From VFJQ01 sp044226525 (GTDB lineage Bacteria > Verrucomicrobiota > Verrucomicrobiia > Chthoniobacterales > Chthoniobacteraceae), in contig JBGAGV010000034.1 of NCBI GenBank assembly GCA_044226525.1, positions 1-64,000 of the forward strand: DNA of 64,000 nt. The letters run 5' to 3'. The position numbers and the translations under genes were made by a program. This document shows positions 8,233 to 17,691 of this stretch, one piece after another. How positions within the stretch are numbered: position 1 is the first letter of the stretch; the number at the start of each line of letters is the position of its first letter. Under the pieces are notes generated by a model. That model was not told the origin of the DNA. It saw nothing but the letters and a program-made list of their open reading frames with translations, and did no database searches.

Positions 8233-10644
8233 TCACAGTTGCAGGCCGCCCAGCAAGGCGTCCGATAAACGCTTGGCGGCCGCCTTTTCCTCGGGCGATT
8301 TGGCCAGCTTGGAGAAGGTCATGGAATCCTGCATGGCTCCCAGGAAGTTCTTCGTGCCCATCCTCGCCTGCGCCCGCAGGAAATAGACGATGCCCGTCTC
8401 CGGTGCGGCCTTGGCCGCCTCGTCGAGCGCATCTTCAGCTTCGCTGAACCGGCTGCCCTCCATGGCGCTCTGGGCTTTCTTCAGGAGGCGCGAAACTCCT
8501 CCCTCCGATTGCATCCTGGTGAGCATTTCCTGCAACCGCCGGGCGGCCTTGCGGTCTTCTTCGGTCTCGGCCAGCTCGGCGACTTTTTTCGCATCCTGCC
8601 CGGCTTCTTTCATCCGGCCCAGCGCGGCGAACGCCTGGGCACGGAGGAAGTAGATGATGTCGTTGCGCGGGTCCTTTTTCGCCGCGTCGTTCAGGGCCGT
8701 CAGGGCTTCCTCGAAGCGCCCGTTTTCCATCGCCTGCTTGGCCTTGTCGAGCAGGGGCTTGATCGCCATCTTCGACTCGGCCTCGCCGATCATTTTGCGC
8801 AAACGTTCGACCTGTTCGCGATCTCGCGCGGTTTCCGCGAGACTCATGGCGGTGTCGGCATCCTTTCGCGCCGCGGCGAAATTCCCGACCGCGATCAGGG
8901 CCTGGCAGCGCAGGAAATAGACCGCGTCGTTGCGGGGCGCTTTTGCGGCTGCCTCGTTCAGCGGGGACAGGGCCTCGGCGAAACGCCCTCCTTCCAAGGC
9001 GGCCCGCGCTTTTTTGAGCAGAGGTTCGATGTCGCCCATGGTCTCCACCTGGGCGATCATTTGTTCCAGCCGCCGGCCGGCCTCGATATCCTCAAGCGAG
9101 GAATCCTGGTCGAGCAGGCTTCGATAGTTTTGCAGATCCCGCTTCGCCTCGGGGATCTTTCGCAGCGCGAGGCAGGCCTGGATGCGCAGCCAATAGATGC
9201 TGTTGTTGTGGCGGAGGAGGTCCTTTTCCCGGGCCAGATTCTCCGCCTGGTCGAGCAGAGCCAGCGCCTCGGCGTGGTGTTCCGCCTGCATGGCGGCCTG
9301 CGCCTGGACCATGACCTTGCGCAGCTCGACGATGCCCAGGAACGACTGCAGGTGCTCCTTGTGGTCGTCGGCCTCCAGGTCATCGAAGTCGGGTTCGATC
9401 GCGAGGCCCCGCTGGCAGAGCTCGATGGCGGTATCGAGCAGCTGGACATCGCCGGTGTGGCCCTTGCTCGACAGCGTCACGAAAGCCTGCGCCAGCAGCA
9501 CGCACGCAAACACGGTCAGGTCCTGCCGTGCCCGGGCTTTCTCGCAGTAAGCGAGCGCCCCGGAGTCTTCCTTCTCGGCCTTGGCCCGGGCGATGGCGGC
9601 GACGGTCTGGACGAAGCGCTGCTGGTATCGTTTGCGGTCGTCCTCGTCGGCGGAGACCTGGATCGCCGTTTCAAAGCAGGTGAGGGCGTCTTCCCTCCGG
9701 CCGGAGGCCGCCAAGGAATCGCCGGAAATGAAATACCACTGCGCCACGTTCTCCCGCTCGTGCTCCGCCAGTTCGTCCCGGACCTCGACCAGTTGTTTGA
9801 AGTAGGGGCGCCAGTGTTCGTAGTCCTTTCTTTCGCGCTCGAGGATCTGGGAGCGCTCGGGATCTTTGTCGTCGAGAGAGCGCCACCGGATATTGCGGGC
9901 GCGCTGCACGCGTTGCTGGAGTTGCAGCGCATCCTTGAGCGCGCGCTGGTAGCCCGGGTCGTAGAGGAGATATTCCTCGATGACCTTCGTGCCCTTGGCG
10001 AGTTCCTCCTCGCGCAATTCATCCGGTTTGAAAACGTGCTCGGGAATCGCGAGGATGAATTTCTCGTAAGCCGCGGCGCGCGCGCTGGCGTGTGCCGCGG
10101 CGTCGAACGGCGAGTTTTGCGCCAGGGCGATGTGAAACTTGGCGCGCGATTTTCGCTTCTCCCGCGTTTCGTCGTCGAAGGCGATATCGTAGTGCACGGC
10201 GAGAATGAGCTGTGGGAAAACGGTGCGAAGTTCGTTCACGCCGTTGGTATTGGTGGCCCCGGAGCAAGCCTTGGCCGCCAGGCCGTCCCAAAAGGCGGCG
10301 CTTTCATAAAGGCGGTGCCAGAAGGTCATCGCCTGTTTCCAGTCCGCATCGGCCGCGCCGGGATTGGTCCCGGCTTCAAGATCGAACGCCCGGGCGTGAT
10401 GCATGATCGCCATGTGATGGATCGTCAAAGAGTCATCGGGTTCGAGCTGGTGCTGCTTCTGCCAGATCTCGAAGGCCTTTGGGCTGTAGGCCTGCTTGGT
10501 CCATCCCATGGTTTCCAGGCCCAGGTCCGCGAGGGCCCGGCGGTTCGGGTTCATCGCGCTGGTCAGGTAACTCTCGAGGGAATCGAGCGTTTCGATCACG
10601 TTGCGCGCCACGGCTCCGATGTCGATGTGTTGTTGGGTCAGCAT
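8233..10644 (-). CDS. Large TPR protein with three near-identical C-terminal repeats
   Basis: This 803-aa soluble, helical protein has no signal peptide or membrane segment. The N-terminal 250 residues form a region that I cannot assign. The middle carries degenerate tetratricopeptide repeats. The last part (about 545-800) holds three units of about 83 residues, each beginning LL(K/D)KA and containing GRFxEAxxxLxEAAxxxP followed by (V/I)YFLRxQA, more alike than usual TPRs. It is probably a protein-protein scaffold. The ATG is preceded by GAGGAGT and follows the kinase stop by three bases, which indicates co-translation. TPR proteins commonly bridge Hsp70s and partners, which suits the neighbouring genes. 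Confidence 0.8.
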   Translation of the reverse strand: MLTQQHIDIGAVARNVIETLDSLESYLTSAMNPNRRALADLGLETMGWTKQAYSPKAFEIWQKQHQLEPDDSLTIHHMAIMHHARAFDLEAGTNPGAADADWKQAMTFWHRLYESAAFWDGLAAKACSGATNTNGVNELRTVFPQLILAVHYDIAFDDETREKRKSRAKFHIALAQNSPFDAAAHASARAAAYEKFILAIPEHVFKPDELREEELAKGTKVIEEYLLYDPGYQRALKDALQLQQRVQRARNIRWRSLDDKDPERSQILERERKDYEHWRPYFKQLVEVRDELAEHERENVAQWYFISGDSLAASGRREDALTCFETAIQVSADEDDRKRYQQRFVQTVAAIARAKAEKEDSGALAYCEKARARQDLTVFACVLLAQAFVTLSSKGHTGDVQLLDTAIELCQRGLAIEPDFDDLEADDHKEHLQSFLGIVELRKVMVQAQAAMQAEHHAEALALLDQAENLAREKDLLRHNNSIYWLRIQACLALRKIPEAKRDLQNYRSLLDQDSSLEDIEAGRRLEQMIAQVETMGDIEPLLKKARAALEGGRFAEALSPLNEAAAKAPRNDAVYFLRCQALIAVGNFAAARKDADTAMSLAETARDREQVERLRKMIGEAESKMAIKPLLDKAKQAMENGRFEEALTALNDAAKKDPRNDIIYFLRAQAFAALGRMKEAGQDAKKVAELAETEEDRKAARRLQEMLTRMQSEGGVSRLLKKAQSAMEGSRFSEAEDALDEAAKAAPETGIVYFLRAQARMGTKNFLGAMQDSMTFSKLAKSPEEKAAAKRLSDALLGGLQL

Positions 10645-10647
10645 GGC

Positions 10648-12066
10648 TTAATAACTCCTCGAGTTCAGATTGGGCGCGGCGCGGCGGAGGTCCGCCGCCC
10701 TTTTGCGATAACTTTCCGCCTGCGCCGGCTTGCCCTGCGCCGTCCGCAAGACCGCGAGGGCCTCATACACGTCCGGGTTTTTGGGGGCGATGCCGAGCGC
10801 GGCGTCGCAGGCGGTGGCCGCCTCGCCCAGGCGGCCGGGGAGCGCGAGGAGCAGTTCGATCTGGAGCAGCCACGCCGGGATATTCCGAGGCGAAGCGAGC
10901 AGCACCTCCCGGGCGATGTGGAGTGCCTGCTCCAGCTTCCCCTGTTTGCGGAGGACACGGGCGTCCATCAGCCGCGTTTCATCCGACTTCACGGTTCGCT
11001 CGCCCTCGCCGCTGGCCGCAACCGCCGTTTCGCTTTGCGCGGCGGCGATGCCGACGACTTCGAGATCGGACTTGGAGAGGGTTCCGGAAGTGAGGTAGGC
11101 TTCGATCTGGTCGAGCAGGATGCGGGCATTGGCGTGCCGCTCGGAGATGTCGTCGGCGAGGCACTTGTTGAGGAGGAACTCGACCTGGGGATGCTGCTCG
11201 GCGAGGTCCTGATTGAGGTCGGAGGCCGGCACGGTGCGCTCGGCCTGCCGGTCGAGCGGGAGGTTCCAGTCGAGCGGCGCGATCGGGCGCCGGCGGGCTC
11301 GAAGATGGGCTTGCAAATAGGCGTGTGAATCCCCCCGGGCCAGCTCCTCGAGGCCCACCTTCGCAAAGGGATGAACCCCCGTGAGCAGTTCATACCAGAT
11401 CACGCCGACCGAGTAGACATCGGATTCTTCCTCGCCGCTGAGCCCGAGCAGCTTTTCCGGGGCGAGGTAGGCGATGTCCCCGCCGAGTGCGCCCAGCGGC
11501 ATGTGCGCCGCGAGGCCAAAGTCGACGAGCACCAGGCGCGACTCCTCCGTCATCATGATGTTCTCGGGCTTGAGGTCGCCGTGGACGACGGGCGTCTCCA
11601 GGCTGTGCATCCAGGCCAGCGGCAGGAGGAGCTCGCGGAGATAGCGCAACGACAAGGTGACGGGCATCCCGCCGTGGTGCCGGTATCGGTTCACCTCGGA
11701 GCGAATGGTCTTCCCGCCCGGGATCAATTTCATGGACATGAAGGCGCGCGGCGCGGGCGTGCGCAGGATTCCCATGTCGAGCACCTGCACCAGCCGGGCT
11801 TCGATCTCCGGGGTATGTTTCTCCTCCAGGAGGTTCATGACCACGATGGCGTCGTTCAGGACCTCGCGCGCGTTCTCGGTCGTCACGGCTCCCTCCGAGA
11901 AGAGCTTGAGCGCCACCGAACGGAAGGGCTGGCCGAAGATCAGCTGCTTGGCCCGGTAGACTTCTCCAAAACTTCCCGCGCCCAGGAACTCGGCGATTTC
12001 GAATCGCTCGTCGAGGACCGTTCCCGGCGCCAGGCGTTTGCGCTCTTTCACCTCCGGCGGATTCAC
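10648..12066 (-). CDS. Ser/Thr protein kinase with C-terminal TPR
   Basis: This 472-aa protein starts at a GTG that overlaps the TGA of the Clp ATPase gene (GTGA) and has a strong GGGAGGTGG ribosome site just upstream; an in-frame ATG at 12081 is less likely. The kinase domain spans about 16-320: glycine loop GAGSFGEV (29-36), VALK lysine (54), catalytic loop HGDLKPEN (162-169, HGD instead of the usual HRD), DFG (182-184) and APE (202-204). About 100 residues of TPR-like helices follow. No membrane segment is visible, so it is cytoplasmic, unlike PknB types. HGD instead of HRD is seen in some active kinases. Likely targets are other members of this cluster, but nothing in the sequence proves that. 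Confidence 0.87.
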   Translation of the reverse strand: MNPPEVKERKRLAPGTVLDERFEIAEFLGAGSFGEVYRAKQLIFGQPFRSVALKLFSEGAVTTENAREVLNDAIVVMNLLEEKHTPEIEARLVQVLDMGILRTPAPRAFMSMKLIPGGKTIRSEVNRYRHHGGMPVTLSLRYLRELLLPLAWMHSLETPVVHGDLKPENIMMTEESRLVLVDFGLAAHMPLGALGGDIAYLAPEKLLGLSGEEESDVYSVGVIWYELLTGVHPFAKVGLEELARGDSHAYLQAHLRARRRPIAPLDWNLPLDRQAERTVPASDLNQDLAEQHPQVEFLLNKCLADDISERHANARILLDQIEAYLTSGTLSKSDLEVVGIAAAQSETAVAASGEGERTVKSDETRLMDARVLRKQGKLEQALHIAREVLLASPRNIPAWLLQIELLLALPGRLGEAATACDAALGIAPKNPDVYEALAVLRTAQGKPAQAESYRKRAADLRRAAPNLNSRSY

Positions 12067-14090
12067 GGCTCCACCTCCCATTCGATTTTCGCCCCTTCGT
12101 GATCGCCCGGAGTGCCAAACAACATGCCGCGGACGGTCCTCGGCAGTTTCTCGCCCCGCTCCTCGAACGGCGAGAGCAGATCGATCAGCGGACTGATGAT
12201 GAACTGATTGACCGCGCGCGGCGCGCCACGCGCCCCTTCATCCATGGCCTTGCCAAAGGCGAACTGCGCCAGGACGTTTCGGATTTCCTCCGGCACGTCG
12301 ACGGTCACACCCTTGAGATCCTTGATGACGGCCAGCTCTTTCTTGAGCACCCCATCGATGATCTCGCGGCAGGTCGGCAGCGAGAACGGCAGGAAGGTGA
12401 TCCGCTCATCGACGCGCCCCAGGAATTCGGGCCGGTAACCCGCCTTGGCCAGTTCTTCCTCGGCCGCCCTGTATAATTGGTCGGCGAGCGACTCGGGGTT
12501 GTCGCGCGCCTGCGGGTGCTCCTTGACGTGCTCGCGCAACCACTTCTGGCCGGCGTTGGTCGTCATGACGATGATGCACTTGCGCCCGTCGCGCACGGGG
12601 CCGGCCGGGTCCGAGATCTTGCCCTCGTCGGCAAAGCGCAGCAGCGTATCGAACACGCTCGTGTCGGCCTTCTCGATCTCGTCGAAGAGCACGACGCACT
12701 CCGGGTGGTCGCGCAGGCCGTTGGTCAACTTGCCCTCACCGTAGCCGACATAACCCGGGGGCGAACCGATGAACATGTTCATCGATTCCTTGGTCTTGAA
12801 CTGCCCCATCTCGATGAAGAGCATCTCTTCCTCGTTGCCATAGACGTAACGGGCCAGCTCCTTGCCCAGCTGTGTCTTGCCGGTGCCGGTCGGCCCGAGA
12901 AAAAGAAAGACGCCGGCCGGGCGGTTGCCCCGCGGCAAGCCGAAACGGAATCGCGAGATCCACGGCGCGATGCGGTCCACCGCGGACTCCTGGCCGTAGA
13001 TGGTGGCATTGATCCGGTCCTTCATCTCCTGGAGCGTGTAGCGCTGGAGCGGCGTCGGCTCTTCCTCCTCTTCCTGCGTTTCGGCGAGGTGCTCGGAGAG
13101 GGTCGCCAGGCTCAGGTCTTCGGGCTTCGCGAGCAGGCGAACCAGTTCCCGCGGATCTTTCGCCAGCATGGCGCGGTGAATGTCGATCTCCCCGATGCCC
13201 GCGGCTTCCCGCTCCTGCGCCAGCGTTTGCGCGTGCTTCAGGACACAGACCACCGCGGCGAACAGCGAATCGCGGTGAAGTTGAATCTCGTCGTTCCGTT
13301 TGCGCCCGGCGCGCGTCAGCTCGCGGGCGAGGATCGCATGGAGATCCTTCGCCGCGAAGCCGTAGGTGGAGAGCGCGACCGGCAGCGGACCGGAGGCATT
13401 GCCCAGGATCGAATACATCAGGTGGCGCGTGGTGAGCTTGGTCTTGATGCCGATGGCCGCCACGTCCTCCCGCCAGCGCTTCAGGGCTTGCTGGCCCGTG
13501 ATCGAAAAAAGATCGAAACGCAATTTTCCGTCCGCATCGAAGATCTCCTTGTCTGCGGGGATGACCGCGGGACCGCCGCGCTCCTTGATCTTGCGAAGCA
13601 CCGATTTTTTCAAGCGGTCGAAGCGATCCGGATCCAGGGTCGCCTCCAGGACCGTGTGCAGGGTTTCGTCCCCGCTCACGAGGATGGCCAGCGTCAGCTC
13701 CAGATCCGAGACGTCCGGGCACCCGTGGTCGCGCCGCAGCTTGTCGGCGTGCTCCAGCATCGACAGGACCTCCGGCGCGACGGCCGAGGGCACCAGATCC
13801 GAGGGGGGCATTCCCAGGCTGGCCTCATCGGCGTCGTAGCTGCTTTCGATGTCCTCGACGAATCGCGCCACGTTCAACCCCAGCGAATCGTCGAATTCGG
13901 CACGAACTGCGTTTTTGGCGGGCGACTTGAGCAGCAGGTAGAACCAGTCGCGCACTTCGACTCGCCGGCGCTGGTGGGCCCCGGCTTCGCCGAGGATTTT
14001 TCCGCCGAGGTCCCCCTCGTCGCTCCCCAGCAAGCTCGCCAGGGTGGGCTCGAAAGCGTGGATATTCAGTCCTTTTTCAGTGAGTAGCAT
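12063..14090 (-). CDS. Single-AAA Clp/Hsp100-type ATPase with Clp-N-like repeats
   Basis: This 675-aa AAA+ unfoldase is related to ClpA/ClpB but has only one ATPase module. Residues 1-330 form several Clp-N-like helical repeats, the clearest at about 103-170. The AAA_2 domain (about 350-580) has Walker A GPTGTGKT (399-406), substrate-gripping loop GYVGYGEG (446-453), Walker B VVLFDEIEKAD (466-476), sensor TTNAG (510-514) and an arginine-finger segment RPEFLGRVDE (553-562). A ClpB-D2-small-like region follows. ClpB and ClpA carry D1 and D2; here D1 is replaced by N-type repeats. No ClpP gene or obvious ClpP-binding IGF/IGL loop is seen, so it may act as a disaggregase or remodeller with the Hsp70s, or feed the CHAT protease. 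Confidence 0.85.
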   Translation of the reverse strand: MLLTEKGLNIHAFEPTLASLLGSDEGDLGGKILGEAGAHQRRRVEVRDWFYLLLKSPAKNAVRAEFDDSLGLNVARFVEDIESSYDADEASLGMPPSDLVPSAVAPEVLSMLEHADKLRRDHGCPDVSDLELTLAILVSGDETLHTVLEATLDPDRFDRLKKSVLRKIKERGGPAVIPADKEIFDADGKLRFDLFSITGQQALKRWREDVAAIGIKTKLTTRHLMYSILGNASGPLPVALSTYGFAAKDLHAILARELTRAGRKRNDEIQLHRDSLFAAVVCVLKHAQTLAQEREAAGIGEIDIHRAMLAKDPRELVRLLAKPEDLSLATLSEHLAETQEEEEEPTPLQRYTLQEMKDRINATIYGQESAVDRIAPWISRFRFGLPRGNRPAGVFLFLGPTGTGKTQLGKELARYVYGNEEEMLFIEMGQFKTKESMNMFIGSPPGYVGYGEGKLTNGLRDHPECVVLFDEIEKADTSVFDTLLRFADEGKISDPAGPVRDGRKCIIVMTTNAGQKWLREHVKEHPQARDNPESLADQLYRAAEEELAKAGYRPEFLGRVDERITFLPFSLPTCREIIDGVLKKELAVIKDLKGVTVDVPEEIRNVLAQFAFGKAMDEGARGAPRAVNQFIISPLIDLLSPFEERGEKLPRTVRGMLFGTPGDHEGAKIEWEVEP

Positions 14091-14136
14091 GGCGTTTTCG
14101 GCAGTTGAGTTTCGATGATCACGGGTGATGGCGTTT

Positions 14137-17100
14137 TCAGCCCTGGCCCTGGGGAGGCGGGGGCGCGGTTTCGAGCAGGTCGCGCAGGTTGTTGCGCGTG
14201 CCCTTGAGCCGCCTCAGGACCTGGTCCCGGTGGTCGCCCTTCAACGCTTCGTCGGCCGTGAGCCGGACCGAGGCGAGTTCGACCACCAGCTTGACCAGCG
14301 GGTCCGACATGTCGGCGACACACTCCGGGAGGTTCTCGAGCACGCCCCTCCAGTCCTTCCGGGCGTGACGAACCTGCGCCCCGACCATCCAGAGGTCGCG
14401 ACCGGCGACCGGCAGCGCGTCGAGTTCCGGCTCCAGCGTGGTGTAGTGCTCGAGGAACGTCTCGTCCCGCCCGAGCGCCCACGCTGCGAGCGCGCTCAGC
14501 AAAAGCTGGGTTGACTCATCCCACTGCGAGGGGCGCACCGCCAGGGCCGGGAGCAACCCCGTGGCCGCCTCGGAGCGAACTTTCGCGTCGTCGTGGAACA
14601 GGAACGGAATCCGGGCCATGAGCGGATCTCCCACCCCACGCCAGGTCTCGTCCGCGACGAATTCGCCCTTGCACACCGCGCTGCCGATCTGCGCCAGCTG
14701 CCGCCAGCGATCTGCCTCGGCATCGACCGGCCCCAGGGGTTCGAGCTTTTGCGCCAGGACTTCGAGCCGCACCGCGGCCTCCGCGCGTTCGCCATGCCCC
14801 ACGCCGGCCAATTCTCTCCAGATGGTGAGGATGGTCCGCGACCGCTCCACGGCGGCGGGGACCGGGGTGGGGGCCTCCACGTCGAGGGCCTGCGAGGCAC
14901 GCCGTGGATCGCCCGATTTCAAGAGCGACGCCCCCATGAACTGGCTCCACCAGGCGCGGTGGTCCGCGGTGAAGTCGCCCTCCGGCGGGCGCAGCGCCGG
15001 GAGCGCCTCGGGCGAGGCGGACAGCGCGGATCGCAGGAAGGTGAGGATTTCCTTTTGGGCCGCTTCAGGCGGCGACTGCGGTTGCGATTCGGCCAGGTGG
15101 CCGGTCCACGCACCGGCGGCGGGAGTCCCGCCGGCCCGGTAGGCTGCGTAGGCCGCTTCCAAGTCCTGGCGCTCTCCCCGCAGAATCGTAATTTCATCCC
15201 CGGGATTCGTGCGGTGAATCTCCTGCAGGAGGGCGGCACTCGCCGCCGTGTCTCCACTGCGCTCCTTGATCGCCGCTCGCAACCGCAAGGCGGCAACGGC
15301 ATAGGGCGGCTCCTGCAGGACGCTCATTCCCTCCGCCGACTCGAGCAACTCGCAGGCTTCCTCCGGGCGGCCGGTCCGCGAGCACAGAACCGCTTTGGCA
15401 TAGCGAACGGAAGCCACCTGCAACGATGCGCTCTCCAGCCTCCGCGCCGCTGTTGCGACGTCGCCCTTCTGCAGGTCCAGCAACGCGAGCTGGCCCAGCG
15501 CTTCGTGGTGCCGGATCCCGCCGACCAGCGACTCCAGCAATTCGCCGGCCTGGGCGTCGCCCATCTGGGCACAGGCCACGCCCAGCCAGTAGGTGAGCAA
15601 TGGGCGCCACCACGCCTCCGCCAGCGGGCTGGTCGAGTTCGCGACCGGGAGCAACGCGCGCAAACCCGCCGCGGCGGCCGCCGCCTTGCCGCAGGCCAGG
15701 GCATGGCGGGCCCGGGCAAATTCAAGCTCGACGCCCAGCTCCAGCCGGCAATGTGTGCTGCACACTTCGCCCAGCTCGACAAAGAGCGACGGGAGCGACG
15801 CGACGTCCGCGGCCGGGACCGGCAGCCGATAGTGGCCGAGGCGCGCGGCGCGAACCGCGGCGACGAGGCCCTCGGCACCGCGCGGCGGAGCCGCTGGCAC
15901 CGGGCGCATCCCGGCCAGGCCGTAGTTCTGCCACCACGCTTCCAGAAACCACGCGACCGCTTCGTCGCCGGTGTCGAGGTGCCGGAAGCAGATCTCCGCA
16001 GAGGAAAAGTTCGCACCGATCTGGATCAGGCGGCTGAACAGCCAGGCCACCCAGCGCGGCGCCCCCGGCGGCACCGAAAACGCAGGGAGCTGCGGGCGCA
16101 CGGCGGGATCGCCCTGGAAGAAACGAACGGCCAGCAGGAGCACGTTCGCGGCGGCGCGGGCCGCCGGTATCTCGCGCAGGATCGGATCGTCCAGCACGCC
16201 GGAAACACCGGCGCCCAGCCTCTGCCAATCGACCGCGGTGCCAGGCGGCAGAGGGCCTGCCACGGCGCACCACGCCGCCGCAAGCTGGACGATCGCCGGG
16301 CACTCCTCGGCGCGCTCCACCGGCCAGCGGAGGGAGCCCGCGAGGAAGCGTGCCGCGAGGGCAAGCGGGCGAGCGGGCGCATAGGCCGCCAGGGAAGGTG
16401 CCTGGAGCCGTTCGACGGCGGCCTCGTAGCGCCGGTCGAGGCGGATTTCCTTGAGGGCGAGATTGACCTGCGCCCAGGCGGGGGACCGCGGCACGAGCGC
16501 GGACAGCCGGGCACACTCGGCTAATTGGGCGTCCCCGCGCGCGAAGCGTCCCGCCAGGGCCCATTCGAGGAGCCACATCGCCTGCGACTGCTCGGGGGGC
16601 TCGGTGGGGCCGAGTTCTTGGTTGACCACGGCGAGCACGCCCCGCGCGCTCTCGAGGTCGTGCAAAGGGCTCTGCAGATCGTGGTGCAGGGCAGCCAGTC
16701 GGGCCAGCCGCTGCCAGGCGGGCACCTCCCGCGGCACTCCACCCTCGAGCAGCGGCGCGACCGCGGCCTTGACCTGATACATCCGCGCGCGGCAGAGCCA
16801 GTAGCGCGCGGCGAGGCTGGCCGGCGCCAGCGCGTGGGCGGCAGCCGCCTTTTGCTCCATGCCGGCGAAATCCAATTCCCACTCACGATGCCGCGTGAGC
16901 AGGCAGCCGATCGCCACCTGGAATGTTTTCGGAAATCCGTCGCACGGCCCGTCAACCCCGGCCGCCGCCGCCGCTGCTTCCTGCCGCGAGGTGAAACTCG
17001 GCGGAACCTGCGCGAGATGGCGCACCGTGGCGAGCGCGGGAAGCTCAAACCAGCGCGGCTTGGCAGTCGCAAGGACCCGCCCGAGGACCTCGAGCCCCAG

Positions 17101-17652
17101 CGCCTCGTGAATGACTGCCAGCGGCGCCAGCACCTCGACCTCGGGCACCGCCCCCACTGCGAGGTCGTCTGCCAGGAGCGCGGCGACCGCCTCCGCCAGC
17201 TCGGTATGCCGGGCGAGCTCCTGCAACTTGATGACCAGCGCGCGGCGAATCGCAACGCGGAGGCGTTCCCCCGGGAGCACGGTGGCCAGCGTCGCAAGCA
17301 CTTCGGCGGCCTCGGGCGTGGCTCCCTCGCCCAACGCCGCGGCGATACGGAAGCACAGGCTGTCGCGCAGAATCCCGCGGACCGGCGGGGTGACGTTCGC
17401 CGCGAGTGCCGCGATGGAGAGGCCGAGGCGTGCCCGCGCTTCCCCGGTGCCGCCTGCGCGCTGCGCGCGCCAGAGCGCGTTGGCCGCCCGGCCCTGGCGC
17501 GTGAAAAGCCGGGCGCAGCGTTTCGCGAAGGCGGCGTCAACAATCGGCGGTGCGAAGTGATAGATAGTCATGGGGCTGGCGGGAGTGAGCTTGGTTGCGG
17601 CATAGGATGGCGGCGGCCGCGTGGCTTTCACTCGGGTCGATTTTTTCATCAT
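14137..17652 (-). CDS. Very large helical-repeat protein, function unknown
   Basis: This 1171-aa protein is almost entirely Ala/Leu/Arg-rich helical repeat, resembling degenerate TPR or Sel1-like solenoids. I see no catalytic motif, signal peptide or convincing membrane segment. The start is uncertain. The first ATG (17652) adds a basic, Pro-rich 28-residue leader before a second ATG (MTIYHFAPP) that looks more like a natural start. Neither has a clear ribosome site. The gene lies 39 bases after the CHAT-kinase gene and 46 before the Clp ATPase gene. A scaffold role in the complex is the simplest inference, and its length suggests a large surface for binding partners. Confidence 0.7.
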   Translation of the reverse strand: MMKKSTRVKATRPPPSYAATKLTPASPMTIYHFAPPIVDAAFAKRCARLFTRQGRAANALWRAQRAGGTGEARARLGLSIAALAANVTPPVRGILRDSLCFRIAAALGEGATPEAAEVLATLATVLPGERLRVAIRRALVIKLQELARHTELAEAVAALLADDLAVGAVPEVEVLAPLAVIHEALGLEVLGRVLATAKPRWFELPALATVRHLAQVPPSFTSRQEAAAAAAGVDGPCDGFPKTFQVAIGCLLTRHREWELDFAGMEQKAAAAHALAPASLAARYWLCRARMYQVKAAVAPLLEGGVPREVPAWQRLARLAALHHDLQSPLHDLESARGVLAVVNQELGPTEPPEQSQAMWLLEWALAGRFARGDAQLAECARLSALVPRSPAWAQVNLALKEIRLDRRYEAAVERLQAPSLAAYAPARPLALAARFLAGSLRWPVERAEECPAIVQLAAAWCAVAGPLPPGTAVDWQRLGAGVSGVLDDPILREIPAARAAANVLLLAVRFFQGDPAVRPQLPAFSVPPGAPRWVAWLFSRLIQIGANFSSAEICFRHLDTGDEAVAWFLEAWWQNYGLAGMRPVPAAPPRGAEGLVAAVRAARLGHYRLPVPAADVASLPSLFVELGEVCSTHCRLELGVELEFARARHALACGKAAAAAAGLRALLPVANSTSPLAEAWWRPLLTYWLGVACAQMGDAQAGELLESLVGGIRHHEALGQLALLDLQKGDVATAARRLESASLQVASVRYAKAVLCSRTGRPEEACELLESAEGMSVLQEPPYAVAALRLRAAIKERSGDTAASAALLQEIHRTNPGDEITILRGERQDLEAAYAAYRAGGTPAAGAWTGHLAESQPQSPPEAAQKEILTFLRSALSASPEALPALRPPEGDFTADHRAWWSQFMGASLLKSGDPRRASQALDVEAPTPVPAAVERSRTILTIWRELAGVGHGERAEAAVRLEVLAQKLEPLGPVDAEADRWRQLAQIGSAVCKGEFVADETWRGVGDPLMARIPFLFHDDAKVRSEAATGLLPALAVRPSQWDESTQLLLSALAAWALGRDETFLEHYTTLEPELDALPVAGRDLWMVGAQVRHARKDWRGVLENLPECVADMSDPLVKLVVELASVRLTADEALKGDHRDQVLRRLKGTRNNLRDLLETAPPPPQGQG

Positions 17653-17691
17653 GCCGTTTCGTTGGTTCCAGGAGGTGAAAGGGAGAGAAGT

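Noticed and set aside
8300..9000. CRISPR-like array from repeated DNA in the TPR gene
   Set aside because: The periodicity is coding (units of about 83 codons) and there are no identical short direct repeats with unique spacers. No CRISPR array or cas gene was found in the window.
12063..14090. Annotation as ordinary ClpB
   Set aside because: Only one AAA module and no ClpB middle-domain coiled coil are visible; the length (675) is well below ClpB (about 860).
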